DNA of 64,000 bases from Armillaria gallica. Its lineage: Eukaryota; Basidiomycota; Agaricomycetes; Agaricales; Physalacriaceae. Positions within the stretch are counted from its first letter, which is position 1, and every line of letters begins with the position of its first letter. The notes beneath the pieces were generated by a model. It was given only the letters and a program-made list of their open reading frames with translations. It was not told the origin of the DNA and ran no database searches. The stretch lies in the NCBI GenBank assembly GCA_037576215.1, contig JBANDB010000008.1:372001-436000 (forward strand). The letters run 5' to 3'. The position numbers were made by a program, and so were the translations under genes. Positions 1-12,365 of this stretch are shown here, in pieces.

Positions 1-505
1 GGCCATGTTGATGAGAGAGAGCGCTGGAAATTACAGGTGAGCAAACTATACGCAAATTATCAGGTGAAAAGGGGCAATACCAATCTCTAATTCTTGGCCA
101 CGTTGCAGCCGAATGACTGAAGCCGGATATACTATATATGCTCGAAGGTCGAAGATTCGCAACACTCGCAGATCGAACGTCAGCCAGAAAAAGCAGCAAG
201 GTGACACGTGGGTAAAAACTTGAGGCTTGAGCTTGGAACTTGGAGCTTGGAGGAAGATGTCCGTCAGAGGATGCTGGTAATATGCGCTAAATGCATCATG
301 GGCACTGCCGAAGCCCTCAATATCAATACTCGATAACATTCTTCACACAATAATGTATACAGATTGCCTATGTAAGCATGCTTCGATGCCCAATTTCTTC
401 ACCGTGCAAGCTCAAGATCCTAAGCGTCATTGTGAGATAAAGAACAGAGAACGAAGGAAGTAACGTACTCGTTTGAACGTTATCGATATCCTCATCAAGA
501 CCCTG
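1..505. other. Left flank of the LTR retrotransposon, no gene assigned
   Basis: No convincing coding sequence is visible; the short minus-strand frame at 46-339 shows no recognisable motif. The last four bases (502-505, CCTG) are repeated immediately after the right LTR, so this is the left flank of the insertion. On the minus strand a GTACGT donor-like site lies near 465-470, so a host exon could have been interrupted, but I could not confirm a gene. Confidence 0.4.
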
Positions 506-1088
506 TGTCAGGCCGATATCGGACCGGTAGGAAACCGGCAGAGTAGAAGCCGTGCCCCGTCATTCCACGTGGCAACACGTCATCTAATCAGTACACATGG
601 TGACACGTCATTGACATGTAGTTAGAATTACAGTATATAAACCCCCACGAGAAATGAAAAGTCAGCTTTTACCCACCTACAGATTATATCAAATATTACT
701 TGAGTACCTCTGAATATCCATTCAGACATCTCACGTGAGTCACAATTGAGTCACTCACACGCAACATATCAACCAGAACCATCTTATCGACGCCATCACT
801 GCCGAGAACGGCCATCAGCCTCATATCAATTCACACCTTCACGCCATCACATCACCCCATTGAGCTTCGAAATAGACGCTCAATCACATTCTATTGCATC
901 AACGCAACTACTATCTACTCTGAGCTTCGACTTACGAGCTCCATACTTCCAGCAAACTACCAAACTCGTCTCACCCACGTAAAGCTTTAGCCAAACCATA
1001 GCATTCGTGCTCTCCCCCATCGAACTAACATCAACGCACAGAACAACATCTGTGCACGGAATTCATCTAACCCCGACTTCCGCTGACA
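506..1088 (+). repeat. 5' LTR (583 bp)
   Basis: Starts TGTCAG and ends CTGACA, so it has the usual TG...CA ends extended to a 6-bp inverted repeat. It aligns without gaps to 13389-13971, with nine substitutions, all transitions. A TATATAA box lies at 634-640 and is the probable U3 promoter. The 78-codon frame at 746-982 is present in both LTRs and is probably only an LTR shadow. Confidence 0.95.
634..640 (+). promoter_or_regulatory. TATA box of the 5' LTR
   Basis: TATATAA followed by a C-rich stretch. The same box is conserved at 13517-13523 in the 3' LTR. It would drive the genomic transcript of the element. Identification is by motif only. Confidence 0.55.
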
Positions 1089-1092
1089 TCAT

Positions 1093-1109
1093 TGGAGCCC
1101 ACCGCGAGG
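1093..1109 (+). other. Putative primer-binding site
   Basis: Four bases after the 5' LTR a 17-base stretch begins TGGAGCCC. Primer-binding sites of LTR elements begin TGG because they pair with the CCA end of a tRNA. The rest would match the acceptor and T arm of a tRNA ending GGGCTCCA. Which tRNA that is cannot be decided without the host tRNA set. Confidence 0.6.
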
Positions 1110-1266
1110 GGGGGAAATCAATTGATATTGGCGAAAAGCTTTCAAACTCTTTCGTATATCCTTACAACTCTTAACGGACACTATCCTTTCCATTTACCTA
1201 TTCAATTACCTTTCAAATTTCAACGGACCATATTCATCACCTCTGCATAACACTACTACAGATATC

Positions 1267-3516
1267 ATGACCAACATGTCTGGACATAATTCCGAACCCC
1301 AAGCATCAACAAGTAAAGATAAAAACCAGACTTCATCAACCTACATACCTCCAAGAGCGGAAACAAGCTCACAATGGAGACACCACCGATCACCTCATAA
1401 TAATGGAGACTCAGCCGGTTCAGGAGAATCCATGAGAGGAATGAATGCCTTCTGAAGACCACGGGAACGAACCTCTATGCCCGCAATGGGAGCATTTGGA
1501 CCTAGTGCAAATACACATCAACGTTCAGCAAACAACCAAGGCCACACTGCTCATCAATCCACAATTCCTACATCAACCTCTAGCACGTCCACTACTAGGA
1601 CACCAGACATGATGCCCCTCCTAGGAGCAAAGACAGCACCCGCTAAGTTTAGAGGAAAGTACGACACCGTAAAAAGGTTTATTAGACAATACAAACAAAT
1701 GTGTGCTGTGTATAACGTACCTGATAAGGAGAAGTGCCGTCGAATCATTGATTATTGTTCTTCAAGGGTAACACAGTTTATTGAAGCCTTAGATAGCTTC
1801 GTCAATGAGGACTGGGATCAACTAGAAAAAGATATCCTTACCTATTACAATGCTGAGCTACATGAATCTCGCTACCTCCTTAGCGATTTGGACAAATTGG
1901 TCGAGTGCTGGAGAAAGAAGGGAATCTACAACCTGACACGATTCAAACGGTATGAAGTAGAGTTTCTTACCGTGGCAAATTGGTTGCTGCACAAAGGGAA
2001 GATCACCTTGGATGAGCAGCATACAAAATTCTGGTATGGACTCAACGGTAACCTACGCGAGATAGTGGAGGCGAGATATTTGATGTCTCATCCACGCTAT
2101 GATCCTCGAAGAGTGATAACTCGTGAAGACGTGGCAAAGATCGTGTACAACATGTTCACTCGCAACCGATTTGACGCCGAATTAACAGCCAAGAAGTCCA
2201 AAGATAGGCAAGCAAAGCTAGAAGAGCTTCTAAAAATGTCAATGTCAGGGGACGAAGACACGGATACTAGCTCAAGCAAAGACTCAACAAGCACATCAGA
2301 CTCAGAATCTGATAGCAAGCATAGGAAGTCTTGTAAGAAGAAAGAGGCGAAGCATCATAAGCCATCAACCAAGACAAAGAAAAACAAACGCACTAGCCAC
2401 AAAAAAGCTAGTAGTGACGAGACCTCCAGTGAGTCTAGCTCCAGCAAATCCGAATCGGAAGAAGAGCTTCGAGCCAAGAAGAAGAAAGAGGCCAGAACTG
2501 GGTGGAAAGAAACCCTGAAGGAACGAGACGAGGTTACCCCCGAAAAAGGGAAAGTATCAGAACCTCAAGACACGGACGAAGTAGAAGAATTAGTAGACCG
2601 GTTGGCCAAAATGAAGGTTAGTGATTCAGACTATGCTCGAATCTATTATCGAGCCCTCAAGCGAGATGCAGCCATAGCCAACATAGTGGCTCCTCCTGCG
2701 AAACGAAGTCTGGGAACTGAAAATTCACTTTCCCGTAACAATTCTAGAACGGAGAGACCCCCAAGCAGGGATACTCCACATAATATGTATTGTTTCGGCT
2801 GCGGAAAGGAAGACCACATGTTGAGGCAGTGTTCCATGATAAATGAACGAATCGAGAAGGGCCACATCACGAAGGATGAGTACGGCCGATTGATTCACAA
2901 AGATGGAACATACGTCCGGCGTATAGGAACCGAAACCTTTGAAGATGCTATTCGCAGGACAACTATGAGTTCGAACTTGGTAACAATAAATATGTTCCAA
3001 GCCGACACAGACTCAGACACCGAAGATGAGGCCTACGTGGATTATTTCCAGACGAGAGAAGAAACAGATACCGATGAAGAATACAATGATGATGCATATG
3101 CATACTCCGAACAGGTGTCAGTCAATGCTGCCACACGAGAGACATCAGAAATGCGATCTCGCGTGAAAGATAGGCAGAACGTACCACGGGCACCGCCGTC
3201 AAGCACCTCTCAACGAGCAAAGGGAGTTGCCAAGGGAATTACCAAGGCTGCAGTCACTAATCCCTATGGTATGCGACTGAACCCTAACAAGACTCTGTCA
3301 AGCGAGGCACAGAAAGGGGCAGGGACACGGCCTAGCAAGAAAGATAGTCCACTTCCATCAGAACCGATCCCTGTGGATGTTCGACCCTCACGGATTCAAG
3401 ACCTACCTGAATTAGAGGATATCGAAATGGCAGAAGAAACACGCCCATCGAATGTGGGCCAGACCTCAGAAATGAAAGGAACCGAGACTATGACTGAACG
3501 GAAACGTGGCACGTGA
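1267..3516 (+). pseudogene. gag: Gag polyprotein of the gypsy element, interrupted by TGA
   Basis: The frame opens at ATG 1267 and runs through a TGA at 1453-1455 to a second TGA at 3514-3516. The middle (about 1620-2200) is a helical capsid-like domain with spaced aromatic and charged residues. It is followed by a Ser/Asp/Lys-rich low-complexity linker (2240-2540). A retroviral zinc knuckle of CX2CX4HX4C type, CFGCGKEDHMLRQC, lies at 2791-2832. The tail is acidic (DSDTEDE near 3005). Capsid plus CCHC knuckle is the standard gag plan and would package element RNA. The stop at 3514 is one C-to-T transition from CGA, and the frame continues into the protease, so gag and protease were probably one polyprotein. 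Confidence 0.85.
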
Positions 3517-4497
3517 CAGCCGTTAATCCAGCAACGGTATGATGCAGAAGGACTGATGAAGACGGTGTTAAACGCGCCTGTAACTATTCCGATTGGGGAA
3601 TTCATGGCCTATAGTGCAGAACTTAGAAAACAGCTAATCAAAGAACTGCAAAACCGCACCGTTAAATTCTCAGAAACGGGGAAGACAGATACCGTAAATG
3701 CAACCTCGAACGTAGCCCAAGTGAACCTGGTCACTATGGAGCCCATCCAGACTAAGCCACTTGTCCGCTCGGCACTGATCATCATCGAAGTCGCTATCGG
3801 GAACGAAAGCAAGAAGGTACTTGCTAAAGCTATAGTGGACTCGGGGTCAGAAATTAACATTGTCTGTCAAGAGTTAGCACACGAGCTGAATAAATCATAC
3901 CCGATTACACCCTTAAAAGAAATCAGCTGTTCGGATGCCAATGGAAACTTAGGTCTATTATCCGGACAGTTCAGCAATGTTCGGCTTGAACAAGGGCCCG
4001 TAGTAACCAACACCGCCTTTTTCATGGGCAACCAAAATATAACCTTCCAATTGCTGCTAGGACGGCCATGGCTTCGAGGAAATCTGGTGTCGATATCAGA
4101 AAGGCTAGAAGGCACCTACTTGGTCTACCATGACCCAAGAAATGCAAAAAATTACAAGGAGCTCTTCGTGCTTGAAGAAAACTGGAAGAAAGAAGCTACC
4201 AAACCTGTAGTCACGCATCTAGCCGAGACAGGAATCATCAGTGCCAACGGGGCCTGGAAAATTAATGCGGGCCAAGAAATCGTGATATTGGGAGAACCCA
4301 GGAAATACACGATGTGTTTGCTGACACTAGTCAGATCAGACCGGAGACAGAGCGAGTCAATAGACCAAACATCGTACACACTGTCAGTAGATCCGTCCAA
4401 AACCAGTACACACAAGCCTAAAATGCCGTCGAACTGGAAAAGACAGCACGGCCAATGTGAGTGCTCCCTGGAATGGCCGGATGAAAGCAAAAACTGA
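3517..4497 (+). pseudogene. Retropepsin-type aspartic protease region
   Basis: Same frame as gag. The active-site motif VDSGSEINIV (Asp codon at 3838-3840) is the DSG version of the pepsin DTG/DSG triad. It is followed at about 4045-4075 by LLGRPWL, the usual second flap/ILG motif of fungal gypsy proteases. The product would cleave the element polyprotein. The first ATG after the gag stop is at 3556, but continuity of the frame argues for synthesis as Gag-Pro. It ends at TGA 4495-4497, one CpG transition from CGA, after which the same frame continues without a gap. Confidence 0.85.
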
Positions 4498-7400
4498 CAT
4501 GATAAGTGTAGGCTAGACATGGAAACCAAAGCCTCGCACCAAGCAAAAAACAGCCCCTCGAAACGAGCCCTCAGAATGGGCCTAATCGCCCTGCGCATCC
4601 TCCAGAGTCACGTAAGAACCATTTCCCCAGAGACTGGAATCTTCCTGACCGTTCCAGCATGCTACCCAAGAACAAATTCCTCGGTCCAAGTATACAATCG
4701 ATCTTCAGGCGAACGGCGATACTATCCACAGATGCCGTTGCCCATTGAAAGCATCTATGGAAGCAAAATAAGCTGTCAGGAAGGGACCAAGCTAGCAGCT
4801 GTCTCACCCAGAGACGTGTATGAGGCCCTAGCTAGCGAGATATGGAGATATGAAGAATGCCTACAGCAAAGAAAGGAAGTATGGCAAAGAAAGGCTGCGA
4901 GAGGATATAAGAAAGATGATGGAGAAAGAAGGAGCAACTTGCCAGCGAACACCCCTAGCTACATAATCATGTCAAGCAACGTACGTCATACGGATCCAGA
5001 CCGTGACATCCGCAACCGGCTTCGGGAACTCTTTCACGAAGCGGAGCCGGAGTTGACGCCCGTCCTTCCTGTCAATGATGTTCCCCATCCTTTTGCTCTC
5101 CCGCACACCTCGGAATATTTCCCCTTGCCTCCTAATGTAGCAACTACGCTACACAACTACCTTCGAAATTCACTATACCACCCAGCCGTGGCTAGCCACG
5201 AAACTTTTCATGCCGCTATACTCAAGACCAAGCATGCGCTTCGACTCGAGCCTGACAACATTCAAGGACGTAGAGTCCAACGAACTCATGCCTTCGACGC
5301 AACCCTGTCTGAGCTCCAAGGGCCTGAAGGACTGCCAACAGCCTCGAGAGCTGGCCATGCAGTGGTAATATTTTTCCCCGAAGATAATACCCGTAAGTTC
5401 TCATTTAAAAATGACAAAAACATACCTAACAACCTACTATATCACGCAGAAGATACTTCGTCATGTGGACAACCTCCTTCTAGCCCGGAAAGGGACGACG
5501 AGAGCATCAGCTCCTCATCCCACGAGATGACTGCAGACCACGAAGAAATGCGCATGATCCTTGATGTTGCACACAGCTACCCAAGAGCTGAACCTCGTCT
5601 AAGCTCCCTGGAAGCTGTTGTAGGAAGCACTACGCCCCCGACCTTCGAATCGAGCGGAGACAGCGAGGACTCCGAGGAGGAGGGCGAAATCAACGAGTGT
5701 CACAGAAGAGTACACTCATCCGTACATCCATCGGTATGTCGAGCTCGACAAGCCTGGCATCATGCACAAGGCTTGGAACACACCCCTCGAATCATCCAAC
5801 AATCCCCACATTCTCAGTCAGCCTTACCACCAACGTTCGCTGAAACAGCCATGCATCTTATCATGTTCAAGCGAGACGAAGCTCAGTGAGTGTTTCGCGT
5901 GCCCAGTGACTATTCGCTAGCCATGCGCGTAAACGAAGACGAATTCAGATGCATCATGGCAGGCTTATCCGACGACCTGGTCACCAAACTTAATTTTGTG
6001 ATACGGGCCTTAGCTCGCCTGGTGAACGAGAGCGGAGTCTCCTTGCTCCTACACAATCCAGTATTCCTAACAATAACTTGAAAAATGTTATTTCCCGGAA
6101 GATTACCAGCACTCGACGAAGATAGTAACCAAGCGGACGAAGAAACGGAAGGGGGTGGATTCACAGCTAAACTATTCCAGCTAGGCCCTGCGAGACCAGG
6201 CGATCATCCCTATATTTCAGAATCTGACTCGGATAGCGACATGCCTCCACTCGCAAGTGTCAGCGACAGCTCAGAGAGTGACGGAGAAAGTGAGACGGAC
6301 AGCGAAGGAGACGAGGATGGTGTACCCGGACGACAAGTCTTCCGCTTGCAAACCATGGAAGATGTAAGCGAAAGAAGGGAGAGAGGACAAGCAGAAGATA
6401 GGATGTCATACGTCTCTGCTGGTATGCGTCAGAATATTTTCAATTATTCTACACAACTAACGCCGCAAAAATTTGTATCGGTATTAGGACCACCCCGAGG
6501 CATGAGTACTACACAGTCTCCCCTGCTATTCCAACCACCTACTCCCATGCCGGAAGGCACGCATTGCCCACCTCCGTCGCCAGCCAATCACAGCATGGAC
6601 ACATTGCCGTGTGAATGCCACCCACAGGTCTATCTTACTTGCGTAGACATGCCCCTCGACGCCTCTTCACTTCTTGGGAAACAAGAAGAGCCTAGAATCG
6701 TCGTACCATCGGAAATAATGATGCCCAGCAAGCTTCATGGGATCGAAAAGTACATCGAGGACCGTGACATCACGATGCAGGATGTAAATAAAGAAGAACG
6801 AGTGCTGATAGAAGAATTACAGCAAGAACAAGTGCTACGAGCTGCCAAGGTCGGCGAGCTCGTATCTATGCTATATCACTCTAACCCCGTCTTCCTACAG
6901 GCAAACGTAAAGCTCCCCAAGTATACAGATTCTGTCTACTCTTCGGATATGAGCGAATCCGAGAGCGATGAAGACGACGAAGAACATGCCTCCTTAATTT
7001 TAAACGATTTATTGCGGGCAAATATCAAGAATTCGCACTATGCAGTGGAGACAGTACGCCTTAGTGCCACAACGGCGGATAGACTCCAACAACAACCATA
7101 CGAACCATACTACTACGCGTGCTGCACAAGTGAAAGCAATCAATATGGTGCAAATAGTGCCTTATCCTACCTTATACGACGACACGATGATCACCAGCGC
7201 CATGCTTGGCACTTCGAGGTCCTGGAAAATGGCACCATTCCATCACACGTTTTCCACCATGTCGACAATCCATTGGAATATGCCATAGTCGACATCTTCC
7301 GAGGAATACGAGATAACTCCCCTTTGGATCCGGAAGACAATAGTCTGCTCGCAGCCGGAAATGTTTTATATGATGAATTACGAGGATACGACGAGTGGAA

Positions 7401-8373
7401 GATTGCCATGCTAGGAATCAAGATTTACGGATTCATGCGCAAGATGGACGTGACTTGGAATCACTGGGTGCACGGTGATGCACAGCCTTCCCCATCCGAC
7501 CTAGATCAGATCCAACGGCAGCTTTTCCTTGCACACGATGGATGGCAGGTGCCTGAAGAATTTGAGGATTGGAAGGACGAATTCATAACACGAGATGTCT
7601 TGGACAGCTGCGCAGGAAGGCGCATCATGAAGCCTGACAAAGAAGACATGCCAGAAGGGCTCATTCCCCGCGGAATAGTATTCGCACGACGAGACGACTT
7701 AACACCGTATTATCCCCATATCCGACAAGCCAAAACCCAACCATCGTTCACTGAAAGCTGCACCTTGTTTAATGATGGATGCCCTCTTACCTTCCTGGAT
7801 CCGCGACAATCTCCACTAAAGGAGGCCAAGCTGAATCCTTGGGTACCAGTCCGAGATCAGCTACGTATCGCTCGCCTCATCATACGTCGTTTTCTTGGTC
7901 TTATCTACAAGCAGTTTCTTCGACAACAATGGCGTGGAATGGTGGATACCCTCAGCCCACAAGATGATGCTCGACACTTCTTCTACTGGCACAATGAAGC
8001 CTTTCGTTACCTCGACCCTCATTACCCGTTTTTTCTTCAAGGATTTCAGCAACGGTGCATTCATTACGATCCCGAATCTTGCTCACCACGTCAAGGACTT
8101 CCCACTCGAAACCTGCTACTCACCGCAAACGAAGATGAGTTCCTTTATCATGCGGCTTCTCTATTCGAGACCGAAGGCCAAGGCAAACTGTCCAACACCC
8201 TTCGATATGTCCGAGGGGCTAAACCAATTATGGCTGAGGAAATGCGGGCAATGTTTGCTAATGGGTACGTTGATGCGGGGTTGTTCTATGATGACGAAGG
8301 AAGACCTCAAGCCTTCCGTGGAGATGAGCACGACCTCCATTACTACGATGAGGAGGATGAAGAGATGTACTAG
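4498..8373 (+). pseudogene. Large unassigned coding region between protease and RT
   Basis: The gag/protease frame stays open for almost 1300 more codons, broken only by TGA at 5887-5889 and 6079-6081, and ends with TAG at 8371-8373. I recognise no enzymatic domain. Visible features are acidic Ser/Asp clusters near 5655-5690, 6210-6330 and 6950-6990 and a C-terminal globular part rich in Trp, Tyr and His (about 7090-8370). The last residues are strongly acidic. A standard gypsy element has nothing this long here. AT-rich segments with perfect splice signals (5393-5449 and 6422-6487) lie inside it, both multiples of three. It could be a captured gene, an envelope- or movement-like accessory protein, or an extension of Gag. 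The product would be a domain of the polyprotein or a spliced accessory protein; no function is claimed. Confidence 0.6.
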
Positions 8374-8429
8374 GCACGTACCTTCAATCTCTTCGTTCCC
8401 CGCGAAAACAACCCTAAACACTTCTACAG

Positions 8430-10780
8430 ATGCTAAAAGAACGTACACGAGATGGACCTTCTATTACCTACCGAATCATGGACCACCCTTGAATGTGCCT
8501 TATTCTATGGACACGAACCATATTTCTTTACTTTATACTTACCACATATGGATTTATAAATGGACTAATTGGACTAGATACGTACAAAGTACGGACTATC
8601 TCCCAGAATATGGCTCCGAGACAGACCTTGGGCTATATAGAAATGAGAACACTGTTTCTTCCTTCTTCGCAGCACTAAGACTGGAAGACATTTCTAACTG
8701 ACAGGCCATGTGGGAGGAAGCTCGCAATGAGTTAGAAAAAAAAAAATTCACTCGACGGAGGAAGGAGTTATCCAAGGTTGAGGAAATTGAAGATGAAGAG
8801 CTTCGCATCTACACGCTAGCTGACTATCCCTTTGAGGAAGGGGACACGATAATTGTTAATAGTGGTGACCTGGAGGAAATTAAGGGAGACCTATTAAATA
8901 CACATTCGCCTGCCCAAGCATATACCATGTATAAGCGGGTGGATAAAAAGGTCAAACCGGTATCCACCAAGTTCCCAGAAGAAGCTCGAGTGAAGCGAAC
9001 ATTACCACAAGACCCCTTAGCAACCCTGGAAGAGTTGCCAAAAATTCCTCCTAATTTTATACCAACAGATCGATTGACCGAGGAACGGATGAAGGAATTA
9101 AATGTAAATCAAGACAAATTCCTGTGGCCAGAAGAAGAAAAATTATTCAAGCACATACTCGTACTAAATGAACAGACACTGCCTTACGAAGAAAAGGATC
9201 GGGGAACCTTCAGCCAGGAATACTTCTCAGACTATATCATGCCAGTGGTACCACACACACCATGGGAATTCAAAAACATACCCATTCCACCTGGAATAAG
9301 GCAGAAGGTCATTGAATTCCTAAAAAGCAAAATCAATGCTGGGGTATATGAGGCAAGTCAGTCGTCATATCGCAGTAGATGGTTCTGCATACTCAAGAAA
9401 AGTGGAGCCCTGTGACTCATACATGATTTACAGCCGTTAAACAAAATAACTATCCAAGATGCAGGTCAAATACCAGAACCAGATGATTTCATAGAGCCGT
9501 ACGGGGGATGTCAATGTTACACAATGTTTGACATGTTTTGGGGATTTGACGCTAGAAAGGTTGACCCAGATTCTCGAGACCTGACAGCCTTCTACACACC
9601 ATTAGGCTTGCTCCGAATTACTGCCCTACCAATGGGATATACTAATTCACCCGCAGAATTCCAGAATTGCATGACATTCATTTTGCAAGATGAAATACCC
9701 CATGTTGCCAATATCTTCATAGATGACCTACCTATTAAGGGACCTCGGACTCAATATTGGAATGACCAAGGCCAACCTGAAGTACTTGCCGAAAATCCAG
9801 GGATCAGAAAATTCATATGGGAACATGCCAATGATGTACACCGGATCATGCACCGCATCAAATGTGCAGGAGGCACATTTTCGCCAAAGAAAACCCAAAT
9901 CTGCCGCCCAAGTGTAGTCATATTAGGACAAAAATGTTCGGCAGAAGGACGTCACCCAGAAGATGCTCGGGTAGACAAGATATTGAAATGGCCACCTCTT
10001 AAAACCGTCACAGCAACACGAGGCTTTCTGGGATTGTGCAGAACAGTGCGAATATGGATAAAGGATTATTCCAAAATTGCACAACCCCTTGTAGACTTAA
10101 TCCGAAAAGACATTGAATTCAATTGGGGAGAAAAGCAGATAGAGGCATTCAAAACACTCAAATCCAAAGTGAGCACCTCCCCAGCATTACGATCCATTGA
10201 CTATACCTCCCACCGACCATCCTATCTATCTGTTGATACAAGTCAAAAGGCAGTAGGATTTATTCTGTCACAAGAAGATGAACATGGAAGAAGAAGACCA
10301 GCCAGGTATGGCTCAATTCCACTCAACGAGAGAGAATCACGATATTCTCAGCCCAAGCTAGAGCTATATGGATTATTCCGAGCTCTTCGTGCCTGGAGAA
10401 AATATATTATAGGCTTGAAGAATTTCCATGTCGAAGTAGATGCAAAATACATCAAGGGAATGCTAATAGCCCCAGATCTGCAACCCAATGCAGCCATCAA
10501 CAGGTGGATCCAGGGAATATTGCTCTTCGATTTCAACCTGATACATGTTCCAGGCTCAAAATTTAAAGGACCAGACGCATTGTCCCAAAGAGATCTAGGA
10601 CCAGATGAGGAACCTCCTGCTCCAGAATATGATGATTCATGGCTGGATGATATGGCCCTGTTAGCCTATCAGCCTGACTTGACCGTAGTCCAGGAAATCA
10701 ACTCATTCATATATCAAATTACACATCAAGACAATATTGCCCGGTCTTTTGTCAATCACATAGATCGACGACAGATCTAG
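8430..10780 (+). pseudogene. pol: Reverse transcriptase and RNase H (pol, first part)
   Basis: This lies in the frame after gag (+1). The frame is open from before 8373, with TGA at 8699-8701 and 9413-9415 and TAG at 10778-10780. RT landmarks: ITALPMGYTNSPAEF (fingers/palm), and FIDD at 9716-9727 in place of the common YVDD or YIDD, supplying two catalytic aspartates. RNase H follows, from SVDTSQKAVGFILSQ near 10232, with a connection region containing RYSQPKLELYGL and the terminal GPDALSQR at about 10570. The TGA at 9413 falls inside the conserved segment before HDLQPLN and is one transition from CGA. The protein would copy element RNA into DNA. The true start is unclear because pol may be reached by frameshifting from the upstream frame. 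Confidence 0.9.
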
Positions 10781-12163
10781 AATGAAACACTCAAGAAGAT
10801 CAAAGAACTACATTTGCACAAGCAGGAGCCTACAGTAACAAATCCCCGAGGGCATCGGAAGTTCCTAAAGAAAGCCTCACAATATTATCTTACCGCAGAT
10901 GGCCGCCTATTCAAACGCAATGGAGACCACTCCCCCTTATTAGTAGTCCTAGACCAAGATACACAGACCAAAATATTGATGGAGGCTCATGAAAGGCTTG
11001 GCCATAAAGGGGAGCAAGCAGTTTATGATATACTACGCTTGCAGGTATACTGGCCCTTACTTCGAACCGATGTACATCATCATGTGTCCTCCTGCCATGA
11101 ATGCCAACAGCGACGATTGCAACGCATGGTTCTTCCGCCTACGATATCTGCTCCTGCCACTATATTTGAAAAGGTGTACATTGATGTCATGTTCATGCCA
11201 AAGTCAGACGGTTACAGATACATTGTGTGTGCTAAGGATGACCTGACAGGAGTAGTCGAAGCCAGTGCCTTAAAAGAAAATAAAGCCAAGGCTCTGGCTA
11301 AGTTCTTATGGACCAAGATCTATTGCCGATATGGAGCCGTAGGACAGATCATTACTGATAATGGCTCTGAAGTGAAAGGAGCATTCAAACGCCTAGCCAA
11401 ACGATTAAATGTGCCACATGTTCGGATATCCCCTTACAACAAACGAGCTGGAGGAGTTGTGGAACGAGGACATTTCATTTTAAGGGAAGCCATCGTGAAA
11501 GCATGCCCAAAACATAAAAAAGATGGGCAGATCAAGAACTGGCCTGACTACATAGACGCCGCTATATTTGCAGACAGAGTTACAACAAGCAGTGTGACAG
11601 GGTTTTCACCCTACTACCTGTTGCATGGCGTTGAACCCTTGCTACCATTTGACCTTGTGGAAGCCACATTTATGGTAGAAGGGTTTCGTTCTGGAATGGA
11701 GACATCGGAATTATTAGCCCTGAGGATACGACAATTAATGAGACATCCTGAGGACCTAGAACAAGCAGCAGCGGCACTCAGAGACTCCCGTTTTGAATCA
11801 CGTGAACAGTTCCTGAAGAGATTTAAGCATCGGCTATTAAAGGAGGATTACAAACCCGGAGAGCTGGTACTGGTCCATAACACCCGATTGGAAATGACTG
11901 TGAATCGGTTCAAAACCGCACCTAGATATTTTGGGCCATATGAGGTGGACAGGCAAACACGTGGCGGAAGCTATAAATTACGTGAGTTGGATGGAACCCC
12001 ACTCAAAAAGAATGTGGCGGCCTTCCGGCTACTCCCTTACATCACACGGGGAAGTCCTGAATTCCAGCAAATCATAGATAACAACCATCAAGTCCTAGAC
12101 CCCAGCAGTTATCATAAGGAACCCGTAGCAGTTTCGGATGATTCTGACATGGATACGGACTAA
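10781..12163 (+). pseudogene. pol: Integrase (pol, last part)
   Basis: Continues the RT frame after the TAG at 10778. An HHCC zinc domain is visible (HERLGH then CHECQQ, 10986-11110). It is followed by an RNase H-fold core with the three acidic residues: Asp in YIDVMFM near 11180, Asp in ITDNGSE near 11355 and Glu in VVERGH near 11462. A GPY/F-type C-terminal module (FGPYEVDRQTRGGSYKL, about 11930-11980) confirms Ty3/gypsy. No chromodomain is evident. It would insert the cDNA and make the short target duplication. The segment from 10814 to 12163 is open, so only its connection to RT is broken. Confidence 0.93.
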
Positions 12164-12365
12164 ATGGGAATAATACAAATTCAGACACTATAAATCAATT
12201 GAATTCTCCAGACGCCATAAGCATTCCATCCCCACTTAACATAATCCTATTGCCCTGAAACTGGACTCCGTCTGATCCGAACCCAAAGGGAAGGGAACCA
12301 GCCAACCCTTCACCATAGAAAATGACCGACAAACACATTCACCGCTTCTTCACCCAATAACCACG

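Noticed and set aside
746..982. 78-codon frame in each LTR (746-982 and 13629-13865)
   Set aside because: It is conserved only because the LTRs are near-identical; it has no motif and covers the R/U5 region.
7895..8701. 268-codon plus frame overlapping the end of the unassigned region
   Set aside because: Its first 160 codons are a shadow of the 6085-8373 frame; only the part after 8430 can belong to pol.
1453..9415. Programmed read-through or recoding of the repeated TGA codons
   Set aside because: The LTR CpG bias explains the TGA codons more simply, and one stop is TAG. No suppressor-like context was recognised.
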